Source of the DNA: CBDCWT01 sp965223305
GTDB lineage: Bacteria > Planctomycetota > Planctomycetia > Pirellulales > Pirellulaceae
Length of the DNA stretch: 16,356 bases
Assembly (NCBI GenBank): GCA_965223305.1
Contig: CBDCWT010000041.1
Location: 1 to 16,356, forward strand
Direction of reading: 5' to 3'
Shown piece after piece: positions 7,485-15,600 of this stretch; position 1 is the first letter of the stretch; each line of letters begins with the position of its first letter. The translations under genes were made by a program, and so were the position numbers. The notes below the pieces were generated by a model, which was given only the letters and a program-made list of their open reading frames with translations, was not told the DNA's origin and did no database searches.

Positions 7485-8190
7485 CCGTTTAATGCGAGCC
7501 TGTTTCAGTTTACGAGCGCCGCTGAGATGGCGTCAAACTGATAATGAAGTTGATTTAGCTCTTCAGGGCTCTATTAATGGGGGTTTTCTTGGTGGACGGC
7601 ACATTTAACCACGTCCGTCTCCCGGTGCAGACAGCCGTCTAGCGTCGAAGATGTGTTTTTGGTCGCTTCTTCCGGTTATGAAACGGTCTGCGATGGGTCA
7701 CCTAGCAGAGCCGACCTGTTTCCGCTTGCCAAGCAAGGACGTTTTTTGAGCCGTGCGATGGGTGAAACACTTTTAATCTTGTTCCACCTGATCAAACTGG
7801 CTCGTCGAGGGTTCGCACGAGACGGTTGCGGCCCTTCAATCCGCAGATCCAGCCAGCGTAAACTCTCGTCGGAGGGGCATTCTGCTCAGCACCTTGCAGG
7901 GGGAGGAGCAAAAAACCGTCTGCTCCAGTACCCGGTGGTGATTTACTGGTCGCGCGACAAAACCGCCTTGCCGTGCTGAGGCGGGCACGCCTCCTAAATC
8001 CAGTTCAGCCACAGGCATTTGGTGCTAGCGATTTAGTGAGTCTGCGCCGTCCGCTGCGTACCCTCTCTCTAACTCGGGCCGGCTGTCTGGGTCGGGCGAG
8101 GTTCTCGGACATAGGCGATTCGGGGGAGTTCTATACTTGGGTTTGATTTGCCGAGGATAGGTCACGGCAGACCGACCTCGTACACGCTCA
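7485..8190. other. Gene-poor interval, nothing identified
   Basis: About 700 bp without a gene I can support. A + strand frame at 7653-7979 has biased, low-information composition and no family resemblance, and a - strand frame at 7836-8018 overlaps it. A perfect short hairpin GAGGCG-GGCA-CGCCTC lies at 7978-7993 but is not followed by a T run. No tRNA, rRNA or CRISPR pattern is seen. It may contain decayed gene remnants plus the promoter of the restriction-modification gene. Confidence 0.4.
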
Positions 8191-8820
8191 GTGCGCCGAG
8201 GGCGATATCAACGCCCGATTGGACTTTATGGGGAAGATGTGGCTGAAACTCTCGATCTCGACCTGAAAGCACACGACATTCAGGACCTCTCCGGCGCGGA
8301 TGCTGTCTCTGCGCTCTTCGCCCGTCTTGGATACGACACGGATGTTCGGACACCGCAGGTACCGGGGAACCTTGGGATTACAGCGGAGGGGACAACCAAG
8401 CGAATCAAGCGGATCGAGTTGATCGCCAGCCAGGAAAACCTCTTGCAGGTGTACCTGTTCGAGGTCGTCAGCGTGACGATGGGCATCACCCGCGATCTGT
8501 CACGTGCGTTTCGAAACCTGCAAGGAAACTTCCTGCTGGTCTTGACCAGCGATTACGAGTACATCGACTTTGTACTGGTGGATAAGTCGGCCCCCAAGTC
8601 GAACGGCGGAGGGATCGGACAAGCTCAAGTCAGAGTCCGGCCGCGGTCCGTGACGGTTGAGCGTCGAAAGCCTGGGACCGTGCAACTGCGGGTTCTCCGA
8701 AGGTTCACGTACACCGAGGCCGATCCATTTGCGCAGTACGAGAAGCTCAAATCGGCTTACACGATCGCCGACTGGTCCGAGGAGTTCTTTAACAACAGGG
8801 CTCTCATCTCGCACCGCTGA
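8191..8820 (+). pseudogene. N-terminal fragment of an Eco57I-like (Type IIG) restriction-modification enzyme
   Basis: 209 codons resembling the N-terminus of large (~1000+ residue) fused restriction-methylase proteins. Recognisable blocks are DLSGADAVSALFARLGYDTD, then IKRIELIASQENLLQVYLFE, RDLSRAFRNLQGNFLLVLTS, DYEYIDFVLVDK, VRVRPRSVTVERRKPGTVQL, LRRFTYTEADPFAQYEKLKS and AYTIADWSEEFFNNRALIS. In relatives the last block continues as N-N-R-A-L-F-S-D-Y-Y-L and leads to the methyltransferase domain. Here it is broken after ALIS by an IS1595 end and stops at TGA 8818-8820 in IS sequence. Start GTG 8191 is the first candidate after an in-frame TAG at 8158; GTG 8239 (VAETLDLDL) is an alternative. 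The methylase (NPPY-type) and specificity domains are absent, so no modification activity is expected. Confidence 0.7.
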
Positions 8821-9740
8821 TGCGGGCGTAAACTGTTGGAGCGTGCTGGGTTCCCAGACCGAGTAGGGTTTGGAATGCTGCCATCGGTGTCTTGCGGCGG
8901 TTGTGTCGAAACACAAACTCGTCGAGGTAGACCTGGAGTTGAGCGCGGCTCACGCCATGGTACGTGCCAATCAACCATTGCTGCAGGTTGCCAATGGCGC
9001 GGTCGGCCAGCGGCACGACCGACTTCGCGCCTTTCCGTAACTCCGTCCTGAGAGGTTGAGTACGAGCGACGTGTTGGAAACCGGCCTCCTCGAGCCCAGT
9101 GAAGCTCTTCAGACCGTCGGTGTAGATTGTCGAGCCTGGGGCAACGTACTGGGTGAGAAAAGTGATTAGCGTCGCCTTCCTGAAGTCAGGGATGACGGCC
9201 ATACGGACCCGTCCTGAGCGCTTCCCACGTTTCTCAACAGCAACCAAGACAAGGGCCGCGCGGCGCCCCTTAAGCTGTCGACTGCCTCGCAAACCTGCTT
9301 GCGGGCCACCAATCCAAGTGTCATCGGCCTCCACTTCTCCGTGCAAGGGCTCGCGAGCGGCGTTCACCATGGCCCGCCGCAGCTTGTGCAGCATCATCCA
9401 GGCGGTTTCGTAACGTGACAACCCCAGCTGACGCTGAAGAAGTACTGCCGACACACCCCGTTTGTCGGTTGTCATCAGGTACGCAGCCCAGAACCAAACC
9501 GTGAGTGGGGTCCTCGTCCTGTGCAGGACCGTCCCTGACGTTAGCGAGACCTGGTGTCTGCACGCCGCGCACTGCCAAAGTCGTTGTTTCTCCAAGCTGT
9601 AGGCTCGCCGATGCTCACACCGAGGACGACACGAACCCGTCCGGCCAACGACAAGCGGCCAGGTACTGTTGGCAGGCTTCCTCGGTAGCGAATTCCGACT
9701 GAAACTGGCGCAGACTCTTTGGAAACGGCGGCCGAGCCAC
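8804..9740 (-). pseudogene. IS1595-family transposase, frameshifted near its N-terminus
   Basis: The N-terminal part reads PPFPKSLRQFQSEFATEEAC, then QQYLAACRWPDGFV from GTG 9740 in one frame, the usual IS1595 opening that leads into a C-P-x-C zinc-binding motif. At about 9625-9635 the frame changes: the rest continues one frame over as RCEHRRAYSLEKQRLWQCAA, so the first zinc-ribbon cysteine pair is disrupted by what looks like a single-base insertion. The remainder is complete: ISXO2-like DDE-type core with EVEADDTWIGG (Asp), YTDGLKSF (Asp) and IGNLQQWLIGTYHGVSRAQL, then YLDEFVFRHNRR. The last codons and stop (8804) fall in the neighbouring restriction-modification fragment. Transposition activity is doubtful unless the shift is a sequencing artefact. 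Confidence 0.8.
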
Positions 9741-9783
9741 GCCCCCACACTACATCTTGGGTCTTGCTGAGGCAACCGGATAA
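8811..9783 (-). mobile_element. IS1595-family insertion sequence with unresolved ends
   Basis: The extent is inferred from where the flanking genes break: the restriction-modification frame departs from its family at about 8811 and the recombinase frame at about 9784. I could not find matching terminal inverted repeats or an 8-bp target duplication at these points. The two flanks are different genes, which suggests that one end has been lost or that the element sits at a recombination junction. Confidence 0.6.
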
Positions 9784-10120
9784 GCAGAAGACCGCTAGAA
9801 CAACGACCGTACTGTACGGCTCGGACAGTTCAGCGACCAATCGGCGGAACTGTTCCGGCGTAAGTATCACCTTCTCTCGGACCGGCACGCACTCCGGCAA
9901 GCGGAGACGCCCGCCGCTGGGTTCGCCTTGATCCATCCGTCCTCAACTGCCAGACCCAGTAAGGACCTGAGACAGATGCGCGGGTTCCTGACTGACTTGC
10001 CGGACAGCGCTCCACCGTCCGCCCGAACCGCCGAGACCAGGAAACCCCGAACGTCAGAGCGTTCGAGCAGGTCGAGGGGGAACACCCTCGAACCCTCTCG
10101 CGATACGCGGGAGCGCCCAC
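9784..10120 (-). pseudogene. Tyrosine recombinase (phage-type integrase) remnant, frameshifted and cut by IS1595
   Basis: One frame (about 10085-9920) reads LLERSDVRGFLVSAVRADGG, then KSVRNPRICLRSLLGLAVED and GWIKANPAAGV, the SAM-like core-binding (arm) domain of tyrosine recombinases. The next frame (about 9920-9784) continues LRLPECVPVREKVILTPEQF, then RRLVAELSEPYSTVVVLAVFC, the start of the catalytic domain. In relatives this leads directly to G-L-R-x-S/G-E with the first catalytic Arg, which is where the IS1595 boundary falls, so all catalytic residues are missing. Another frame near 10120-10085 (AYRERVRG) may be the preceding piece, implying a further shift. The N-terminus ends next to the stop of the PAD gene. 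It is a dead gene, probably a relic of an integrative element. Confidence 0.6.
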
Positions 10121-10145
10121 TTGAGGGACCTTGGGGCGGCGTTGT

Positions 10146-11402
10146 TTACCGTTCCGCCTTGTCCAGCGCCCACCAGTAGGGACCTTCGTCGGGCGGTTCC
10201 AGTATCCTATTCACCGCACAGTGAACCTCGCCTCGAAAGTTGTGGAACATGAAATAGTTATCCACGAACTTGCTGTCGAGACCATCCAGGGCCTCGACAG
10301 CGGCCTCCTCGAAAAGATCCTTCGCTCTCTGCTCCTCCCCGCCAGATGCACCCGAAGAGAGCACAAATGGTTTCGGCATTAGAAAGACTGTTCCGAACAA
10401 CTGGCCATTGACCAGGTTGGGAGTAAAGGGCAGGATCGCCCGCCGTCCGTCCTCGTCAAGAACTTCTCGAAACAGAACCGGCAGCCGAATGACTTTCGAG
10501 GGCGCGAGTTTCTCGATCTCCGGCAGAACCCGAAATGTGATCTGCTCCTCCGCTGCGCGATTCGCTTGCCAGAACCAGCGCACCGTCCTGTTGTCTCCGC
10601 GACTTTGCCCCGAAGCTGTCACTTCCGTTCGGTCCAAGAGTTCGCCCAAAGTGATGAGAAAGATGCGTCCGCTCGGGTCGTGCAGAGGTTTCGAGACAAC
10701 AATGTACCTGGAACCTACAGCAGGTTTCTCAAGGGGCTGGGAGCGCCAGAACGAGTAGAAATCCGCAGTGTCCCGAGCCACCGTCAAGTTCGCGCCTTCC
10801 ACCGCACGGATCTCGTATGTCTGATAGCGCCCCGCGCCCTTGAAGACATGCACATACATGCCAGGTCGCACGCCACTAAGGTCGTTTCCTTCGTCCTGCA
10901 AGATGAGGCTCGAATTTGATTCGGCAACACCAGTGAACTTGCCTCGGAGTATCCTGCGTCCTTTCAGAAACAGAGGCGTCGCACTGTCCCCGTGTCTCGT
11001 CAGATGCCGTTCTAGTAACTGCTCGGCCAAAGCGGGGCTGGGGATCGCAACAGTGCGGTCAGGCAAGAAATACGCGACGTCATCCACGTGGCGGCTATAG
11101 AGCCACTCCACATTGAGTTCGACCGCCGGACTTTGGAGTCTTTGTTCGCGCAGGAATTTCTTGAATGCCGACGACATGTCCTTGCCCACCACGGCACGTC
11201 CAAAGGGGTACCCCTCGTCCTGTATCGGCCATGTGAGCTCCATGTTGCCACCGTTGTCGGCGTCACTCCCGCTCGCCCCGCCCAACTCAAACACACCGAT
11301 GCCGTCGCCGAGTAGCGCCGGATGCCTATCACCGCCGCTTGAAGGCAGGAAGTCGCTTGTTCGATTCGGCCATAGCCAGTGCGCGCTTTCTGGTTGCTCG
11401 GC
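10146..11402 (-). CDS. Protein-arginine deiminase (PAD), catalytic C-terminal part, second reading frame
   Basis: This frame is open from 11402 and ends at TAA 10146-10148; the first ATG-like start is a GTG at 11294. Numbered from that GTG, motifs matching vertebrate PAD C-terminal domains are: GNMELTWPIQDEGYPFGRAV (residues 17-36, cf. G-N-L-E-V-S-P-P-V), FLREQRLQSPAVELNVEWLY with SRHVDD (catalytic His69 and Asp71, cf. G-H-V-D-E), IRLPVLFREV with PNLVNGQLFG and PKPF, and FRGEVHCAVNR with catalytic Cys359 (cf. R-H-G-E-V-H-C-G-T-N), ending in a Tyr-Trp-Trp close to the C-terminus. PADs convert peptidyl-arginine to citrulline in a Ca2+-dependent reaction. About 100 residues (~115-205) with beta-rich character have no counterpart in the human enzymes I recall. 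It joins the upstream frame only through a +1 shift at 11332-11402, so it is either a pseudogene or a sequencing error. Confidence 0.8.
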   Translation of the reverse strand, partial: AEQPESAHWLWPNRTSDFLPSSGGDRHPALLGDGIGVFELGGASGSDADNGGNMELTWPIQDEGYPFGRAVVGKDMSSAFKKFLREQRLQSPAVELNVEWLYSRHVDDVAYFLPDRTVAIPSPALAEQLLERHLTRHGDSATPLFLKGRRILRGKFTGVAESNSSLILQDEGNDLSGVRPGMYVHVFKGAGRYQTYEIRAVEGANLTVARDTADFYSFWRSQPLEKPAVGSRYIVVSKPLHDPSGRIFLITLGELLDRTEVTASGQSRGDNRTVRWFWQANRAAEEQITFRVLPEIEKLAPSKVIRLPVLFREVLDEDGRRAILPFTPNLVNGQLFGTVFLMPKPFVLSSGASGGEEQRAKDLFEEAAVEALDGLDSKFVDNYFMFHNFRGEVHCAVNRILEPPDEGPYWWALDKAER

Positions 11403-12417
11403 CTACGTCTGGAGATATCGGCTGCTCGGGATTCGTGTATTGAAAGTTGCCGGCGGTCCGTGGAAACCTGGCCAGCAGGACTATCTTTCGAACCTTGGCG
11501 GGACCGGGCGCGACAGCGTACCCGGACTGAAACGAGTCCTGCCAGAACGAATCAGTCGGTGGCGCATGGGCGACGCTAGCGACTTCGCTGACCGCACGCC
11601 GGACCTGATCTTCTTCAGCAGTGAGTCCCGGCAGGACACGAAGCCGCAGAGCAGAAGGCAACCCGCGGAAGTCGGCCGTGACCGCATGTCGAACCGGCCG
11701 GTCATTCGGGGTCATCAGAAACGGGGCGACCCGCACGCGAAGACTGTCGCGAGCACGCTCCTGATCCCCTTCTAACGCGAGCAGATTGACCCGGAGTGCG
11801 GCGCCCGGCCTGATCCCCTCAATCCGGTAGTGCAAGAACTCATTCTCTGACCCCTCGATATCCGTAATCTCATGTTCGAAGTTAGGCTTCCCATTCTTGT
11901 GCGCTACAAATTCGGCTGCCCGCCTCGGCAAGATGACCGGCCGGTCCGCCTCGTCGAAGATTCGCAAATGGTTGGCGTCCGCCTCCTGCACGCGCAGCAC
12001 GATTTTCCAGTTCGTAGGCACGCTCCGAACCTTCCGGATCGCAAGAACTCTTAGATCCTCCTTCTTATCCTTTTCGCCATTGATGCGGTTGTCGTACCAG
12101 GCCTCCGCATGCTTCGAGTTTACCCTAGAGAAAGTATTCTCGACCAGACAGTCGGGTACACCATGCCCCGGGGCGCCTGGCGGATCATCGTCATCCCAGT
12201 TCGGTAGAACGATGACTCCCTCCTCGCCATCGGCATCTTCACTGTCGTCCTCGACTTGGGAGTGCTCGATGATTCCCGTGTGATCCGTATCGGCATCTAG
12301 ATCCAACACGAAGCTATTTGTGGAAACTGACTGTATCTCCCCGGAACGCGTTGCCGCAGCAAGAGACAAGACAGTCAGTACACGTAGAAGCCTAAGCAGA
12401 ATGACCAACGCCGGCAT
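11329..12417 (-). CDS. Protein-arginine deiminase (PAD), signal peptide and N-terminal/middle part, first reading frame
   Basis: Starts at ATG 12417 with a hydrophobic secretion signal (ALVILLRLLRVLTVLSLAAA). Residues ~36-90 (FVLDLDADTDHTGIIEHSQV, a Glu/Asp-rich run, VIVLPNWDDDD) match the acidic, probably Ca2+-binding segment of bacterial PAD-like proteins. Residues ~225-340 are the start of the deiminase fold: RVRVAPFLMTPNDRPVRHAV (cf. V-R-V-A-P-W-I-M-T-P-N in human PADs) and DSFWQDSFQSGYAVAPG, where Asp294 matches the catalytic Asp of the W-M-Q-D-E motif. The frame stops at 11329-11331, after SPDVGRATRK, before the His/Asp/Cys part, which lies one frame over. Without a shift the product lacks the Cys nucleophile. 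The gene lies about 200 bp downstream of the TonB receptor, past its terminator, with TAGGG upstream of the start as a weak ribosome binding site. The predicted location is periplasmic or extracellular. Confidence 0.8.
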   Translation of the reverse strand: MPALVILLRLLRVLTVLSLAAATRSGEIQSVSTNSFVLDLDADTDHTGIIEHSQVEDDSEDADGEEGVIVLPNWDDDDPPGAPGHGVPDCLVENTFSRVNSKHAEAWYDNRINGEKDKKEDLRVLAIRKVRSVPTNWKIVLRVQEADANHLRIFDEADRPVILPRRAAEFVAHKNGKPNFEHEITDIEGSENEFLHYRIEGIRPGAALRVNLLALEGDQERARDSLRVRVAPFLMTPNDRPVRHAVTADFRGLPSALRLRVLPGLTAEEDQVRRAVSEVASVAHAPPTDSFWQDSFQSGYAVAPGPAKVRKIVLLARFPRTAGNFQYTNPEQPISPDVGRATRKRALAMAESNKRLPAFKRR

Positions 12418-12537
12418 GCAGTTCCCTAGTCGGAACCTCCATTCCCACCGTCGTGGAGGCGACCGTTTTGCCGATCCACCGCTACGATGTACGGTTCTCG
12501 CATTCCTTTCTCCCGCAAGTCCGCAACCAACAGTGAG

Positions 12538-12572
12538 AAAAAAAGCCGGGCCGACTGGGTGGGTCGGCCCGG
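12538..12572 (-). terminator. Rho-independent terminator of the TonB-dependent receptor gene
   Basis: On the - strand, CCGGGCCGAC (12572-12563) and GTCGGCCCGG (12555-12546) form a perfect 10-bp stem with a 7-nt loop. A seven-T run follows after one C (12544-12538). It lies about 50 bp after the receptor stop codon, so the PAD gene beyond it probably needs its own promoter or read-through. Confidence 0.9.
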
Positions 12573-12624
12573 TTGGTTAGGGTTTTTGAGTTTACAGAGC
12601 CTATGTTGGTAGGCGTGTTTTGGG

Positions 12625-15600
12625 CTAGAAAAAGAGTTTCAGCCCAAACTGAATAATCCGCGCCGGCGTCCGCACGCTACGGATTTCACCGTCTCGTGAA
12701 CCGTTCGGCGTGATTTGCGTGGCGCTCGAGAAGCTGACACCCGCCGGATTGCTGAAATATGGCGTATTGAAAGCGTTGAAGAACTCCGAGCGGAATTGCA
12801 GCTTCACTGTCTCGGTGATCTCGAAGTTCTTGTACAGCGAGAAGTCAAGGTTCTTCTGCCCCGGCGAATCCAGCGTGTTGTAACCGGCCGAACCGATGTG
12901 GCACAGATCCAACCGGTCCGGGATGTCACAGGTGTTCCGCTGGAAGGCCTGGGTGTTGAACCAAAGCTTCCGAGTCGGATTCGAAATGTGCGGATCACCG
13001 ATCTGATCACGCCTAACCCCGGACTCCGTCGTATTCAAATCACCCGTACTTCCGCCAATGGTGAACGGCATGCCCGAACGTAGCGAGACAACCCCATTCG
13101 TTTGCCAGCCTCCGATCAAATGGCGGAGCGGACTGTCGATGTTGCCTCCGGGGATTTCATACACGAAGTGAGCCACGAAGTTGTGGCGCTGGTCAAACCG
13201 ATACCGGCCACGGGCGTCGCTCCGGTCCGTGCGGGGTTGCTGGAACTGTGCACCCTCGTTACCGCCTGCTTCGCCATCACCATGAGACTTGCTATAGGTG
13301 TGCGCGATACCGAATGCCAAGCCGTTGCTGTAGCGTTTGTCCAACTTTAGCTGCAAACCATGGTGGAAGCTGTTGCCGTAGGCATCCAGGTAGCGGACCT
13401 TCGCCAAGCTTTGAATGCCCTTTTCGGGCTGTGACAGGTCGAAGAACCTCGGCCAGGGCCGATTGGCCTGAATGTTACTGTCGGGATTCGGCTCGGGAGC
13501 GTTCCAGTTGCCAAGCGAGTTCGCCACATGGCTGCCCTTGCTGCCAACGTAACCGACCGTAGCCGTTACACCACCAGCCAACTCGCGCTGAACGTCGAAG
13601 CTCCACTTCCATAGGTCGCCATCCTTGTAGTCCGGCTTGATGTGCAGCGTATTGACCGGCCGCGGAGCCGCTTCTCCACCAACCGCGGTAAGGAATGGAT
13701 CATCCAAGGTGAGGATGTCCGAGCCCGGACGGAAGATGCGCAACTGGTCGCCCATGAACGTGCCCGCCACATCCGTAATCGACGTGAAGCGGTTCGAACC
13801 GGACTTCGGAGGCATCAGATTTAGAATCGTGAAGTTGTTCTGATGCATCAGGTTGTCGAAGTAACCGGCCCCGATGCGGAACACCCACTTGTCAGCTGGA
13901 CGATACGCGATGCCCAAACGCGGCATGAAGAAGCGCGTGTCCTGTTTCCATAGCGCGTCGCCGCCCCGCTCGTCCACAAACTCCGGTCCCGCCGTCGGAA
14001 TGACTTGTCCGGTCGCGGGATCAGTGAATGAGTCGGCGCCCCGCACCGAAGGACCGCCTTCACCGGGGAAGTTAATCGTTCGCCACAAGCCTTCCGCGTC
14101 AAACGGATTGCCGTTGTAGTCAAAGCGGAAACCTAGGTTCAACGTCAACTTCGAGCTGACCTTCCAGTCATCTTGGACGTAGTAACCCATACGGGTCGCC
14201 CGCGGAACGGTGCGGGGCAACCCTTCGGCTGTCTCCGTGATCCGGGGCAATCCAAGTAGGAAGGAGGCGTATCCGAAACCGCTTTCGTTGTCCCCGTAGG
14301 TGTAGCGACCGCGGGCCAAGTTAGCCGCCGCGCGCTCCATCGTGATGTAGTAGACTTCGCCGCCGAACTTCAGGTTGTGGCTGCCCTTGATGATCGATAG
14401 GTGATCACCGAACTGATACGAGTCCATGAAATCAAACCCGTTGCCGCCCGTCGCTTCGCGCAACTGGAAGCCCAAACCGTTCTGGTCAGGCACGCCGTGC
14501 TCGCGAGGAGTTAGCTTTCGGTTGCCATCACCTTCCACACGGACCTGCCCCACGCCGAGCGCGTCCATGTCGAAACTCTCGTCATTGGAGCGTGGGTGTG
14601 TGGTGTCATCGTTCGAGATATTGAACCCAAAACGCAGATCGTTGATAGCGTTCTGACTGAACGTGTGAACCCAAGAGGACGCAATGTTCCACACCCGTGA
14701 ATCGAGAAATCGCGGGAAGTTCGGGTTAATGGCTGTCTGATTGAAACTGGACCGGTCATAGGCCATCCGCCAGAAGAGGCGGTCCGCGTCGTTGAAGTGG
14801 TGATCCACGCGTGCAAACCACAGATTCGTATCGATCGGCCGGTCGACGGCTTCGCGCGCCGTGGACAGCAGAGGATCGGTCTCGCGGAAGCTCGGCTGCG
14901 GAACGAACAGGTTCTGCAGGTTCAACGCGCCCGGATGAAGCCGGCTCTGCGGAATCACGTTGTTCGCAAACGGCTCGCCCGTGAAGGCGTCAAAAATGAC
15001 CGTGGCGTTGCGGCCCGGAATACTGGTAAAGGAGGGGCTGATCAACTCCGAAAAGTCGCCTTGTCGCCATTCGCTATGTGGGAACCGAGCGGACTGCACG
15101 GCACCCACCCGCTCTCGACGGCCTTCATAGTTGAATGCCCAGAACGTCTTGTTCTTGATGATCGGACCACTGACCACCGCCCCGAACTGGTTGCCGCGCA
15201 GCTTGTCTTTATCCGCCCGCTCGCCGACGCGCTCAAAGTTGAGGAAATAGGCTTCTGCGTCGAGTGCATCATTGCGTAGGAACTCAAAGAGTGTCCCGTG
15301 AATCTCGTTCGTGCCACTCTTCATGGTGATGTTCGTCACCGCGCCGCCGCCGAAGCCGATCTCAGCCCCGTAGGCATTCGTTTGTACCTTGAACTCTTCA
15401 ATGGCCTCGATCGACGGAACGAAGTTCGTAATGTGAATTCGAGGATCCTTCGCGTCCACACCATCGAGAGAAACGACTTGGTGGTTCTCACGAATGCCGT
15501 TACCGGATACCGAATAGCCCTGTCCAGGAATCGGGAAGCCGCCAAGGCCGTTGGCTCGGCCCGTGCGGTTGCCGAACTGTACGCCCGGAACCAACACGGC

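Noticed and set aside
7800..7850. tRNA-like T-arm (GGGTTCGCAC between CTCGT and ACGAG)
   Set aside because: No matching acceptor, D-arm or anticodon arm could be laid out around it.
7653..7979. 108-codon + strand frame in the gene-poor interval
   Set aside because: Composition is unlike the surrounding genes, there is no good ribosome binding site and no recognisable motif, and a competing - strand frame overlaps it.
7978..7993. Perfect hairpin GAGGCG-GGCA-CGCCTC as a terminator
   Set aside because: No T run follows on either strand, and there is no gene end next to it.
8804..9790. Terminal inverted repeats of the IS1595 element
   Set aside because: I compared the sequence at the two gene breakpoints (GCACCGCTGATGCGG on the left, the complement of the region near 9784 on the right) and found no convincing match, so exact ends are not claimed.
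12426..12503. 25-codon frame upstream of PAD (starts MREPYIVAVD, ends GGNGGSD) preceded by GGGAGAAAGGA
   Set aside because: It has a purine-rich Shine-Dalgarno-like stretch, but the best part touches the ATG, and a short Gly-rich peptide with no repeats or attenuator-like structure is not enough to call a leader peptide.
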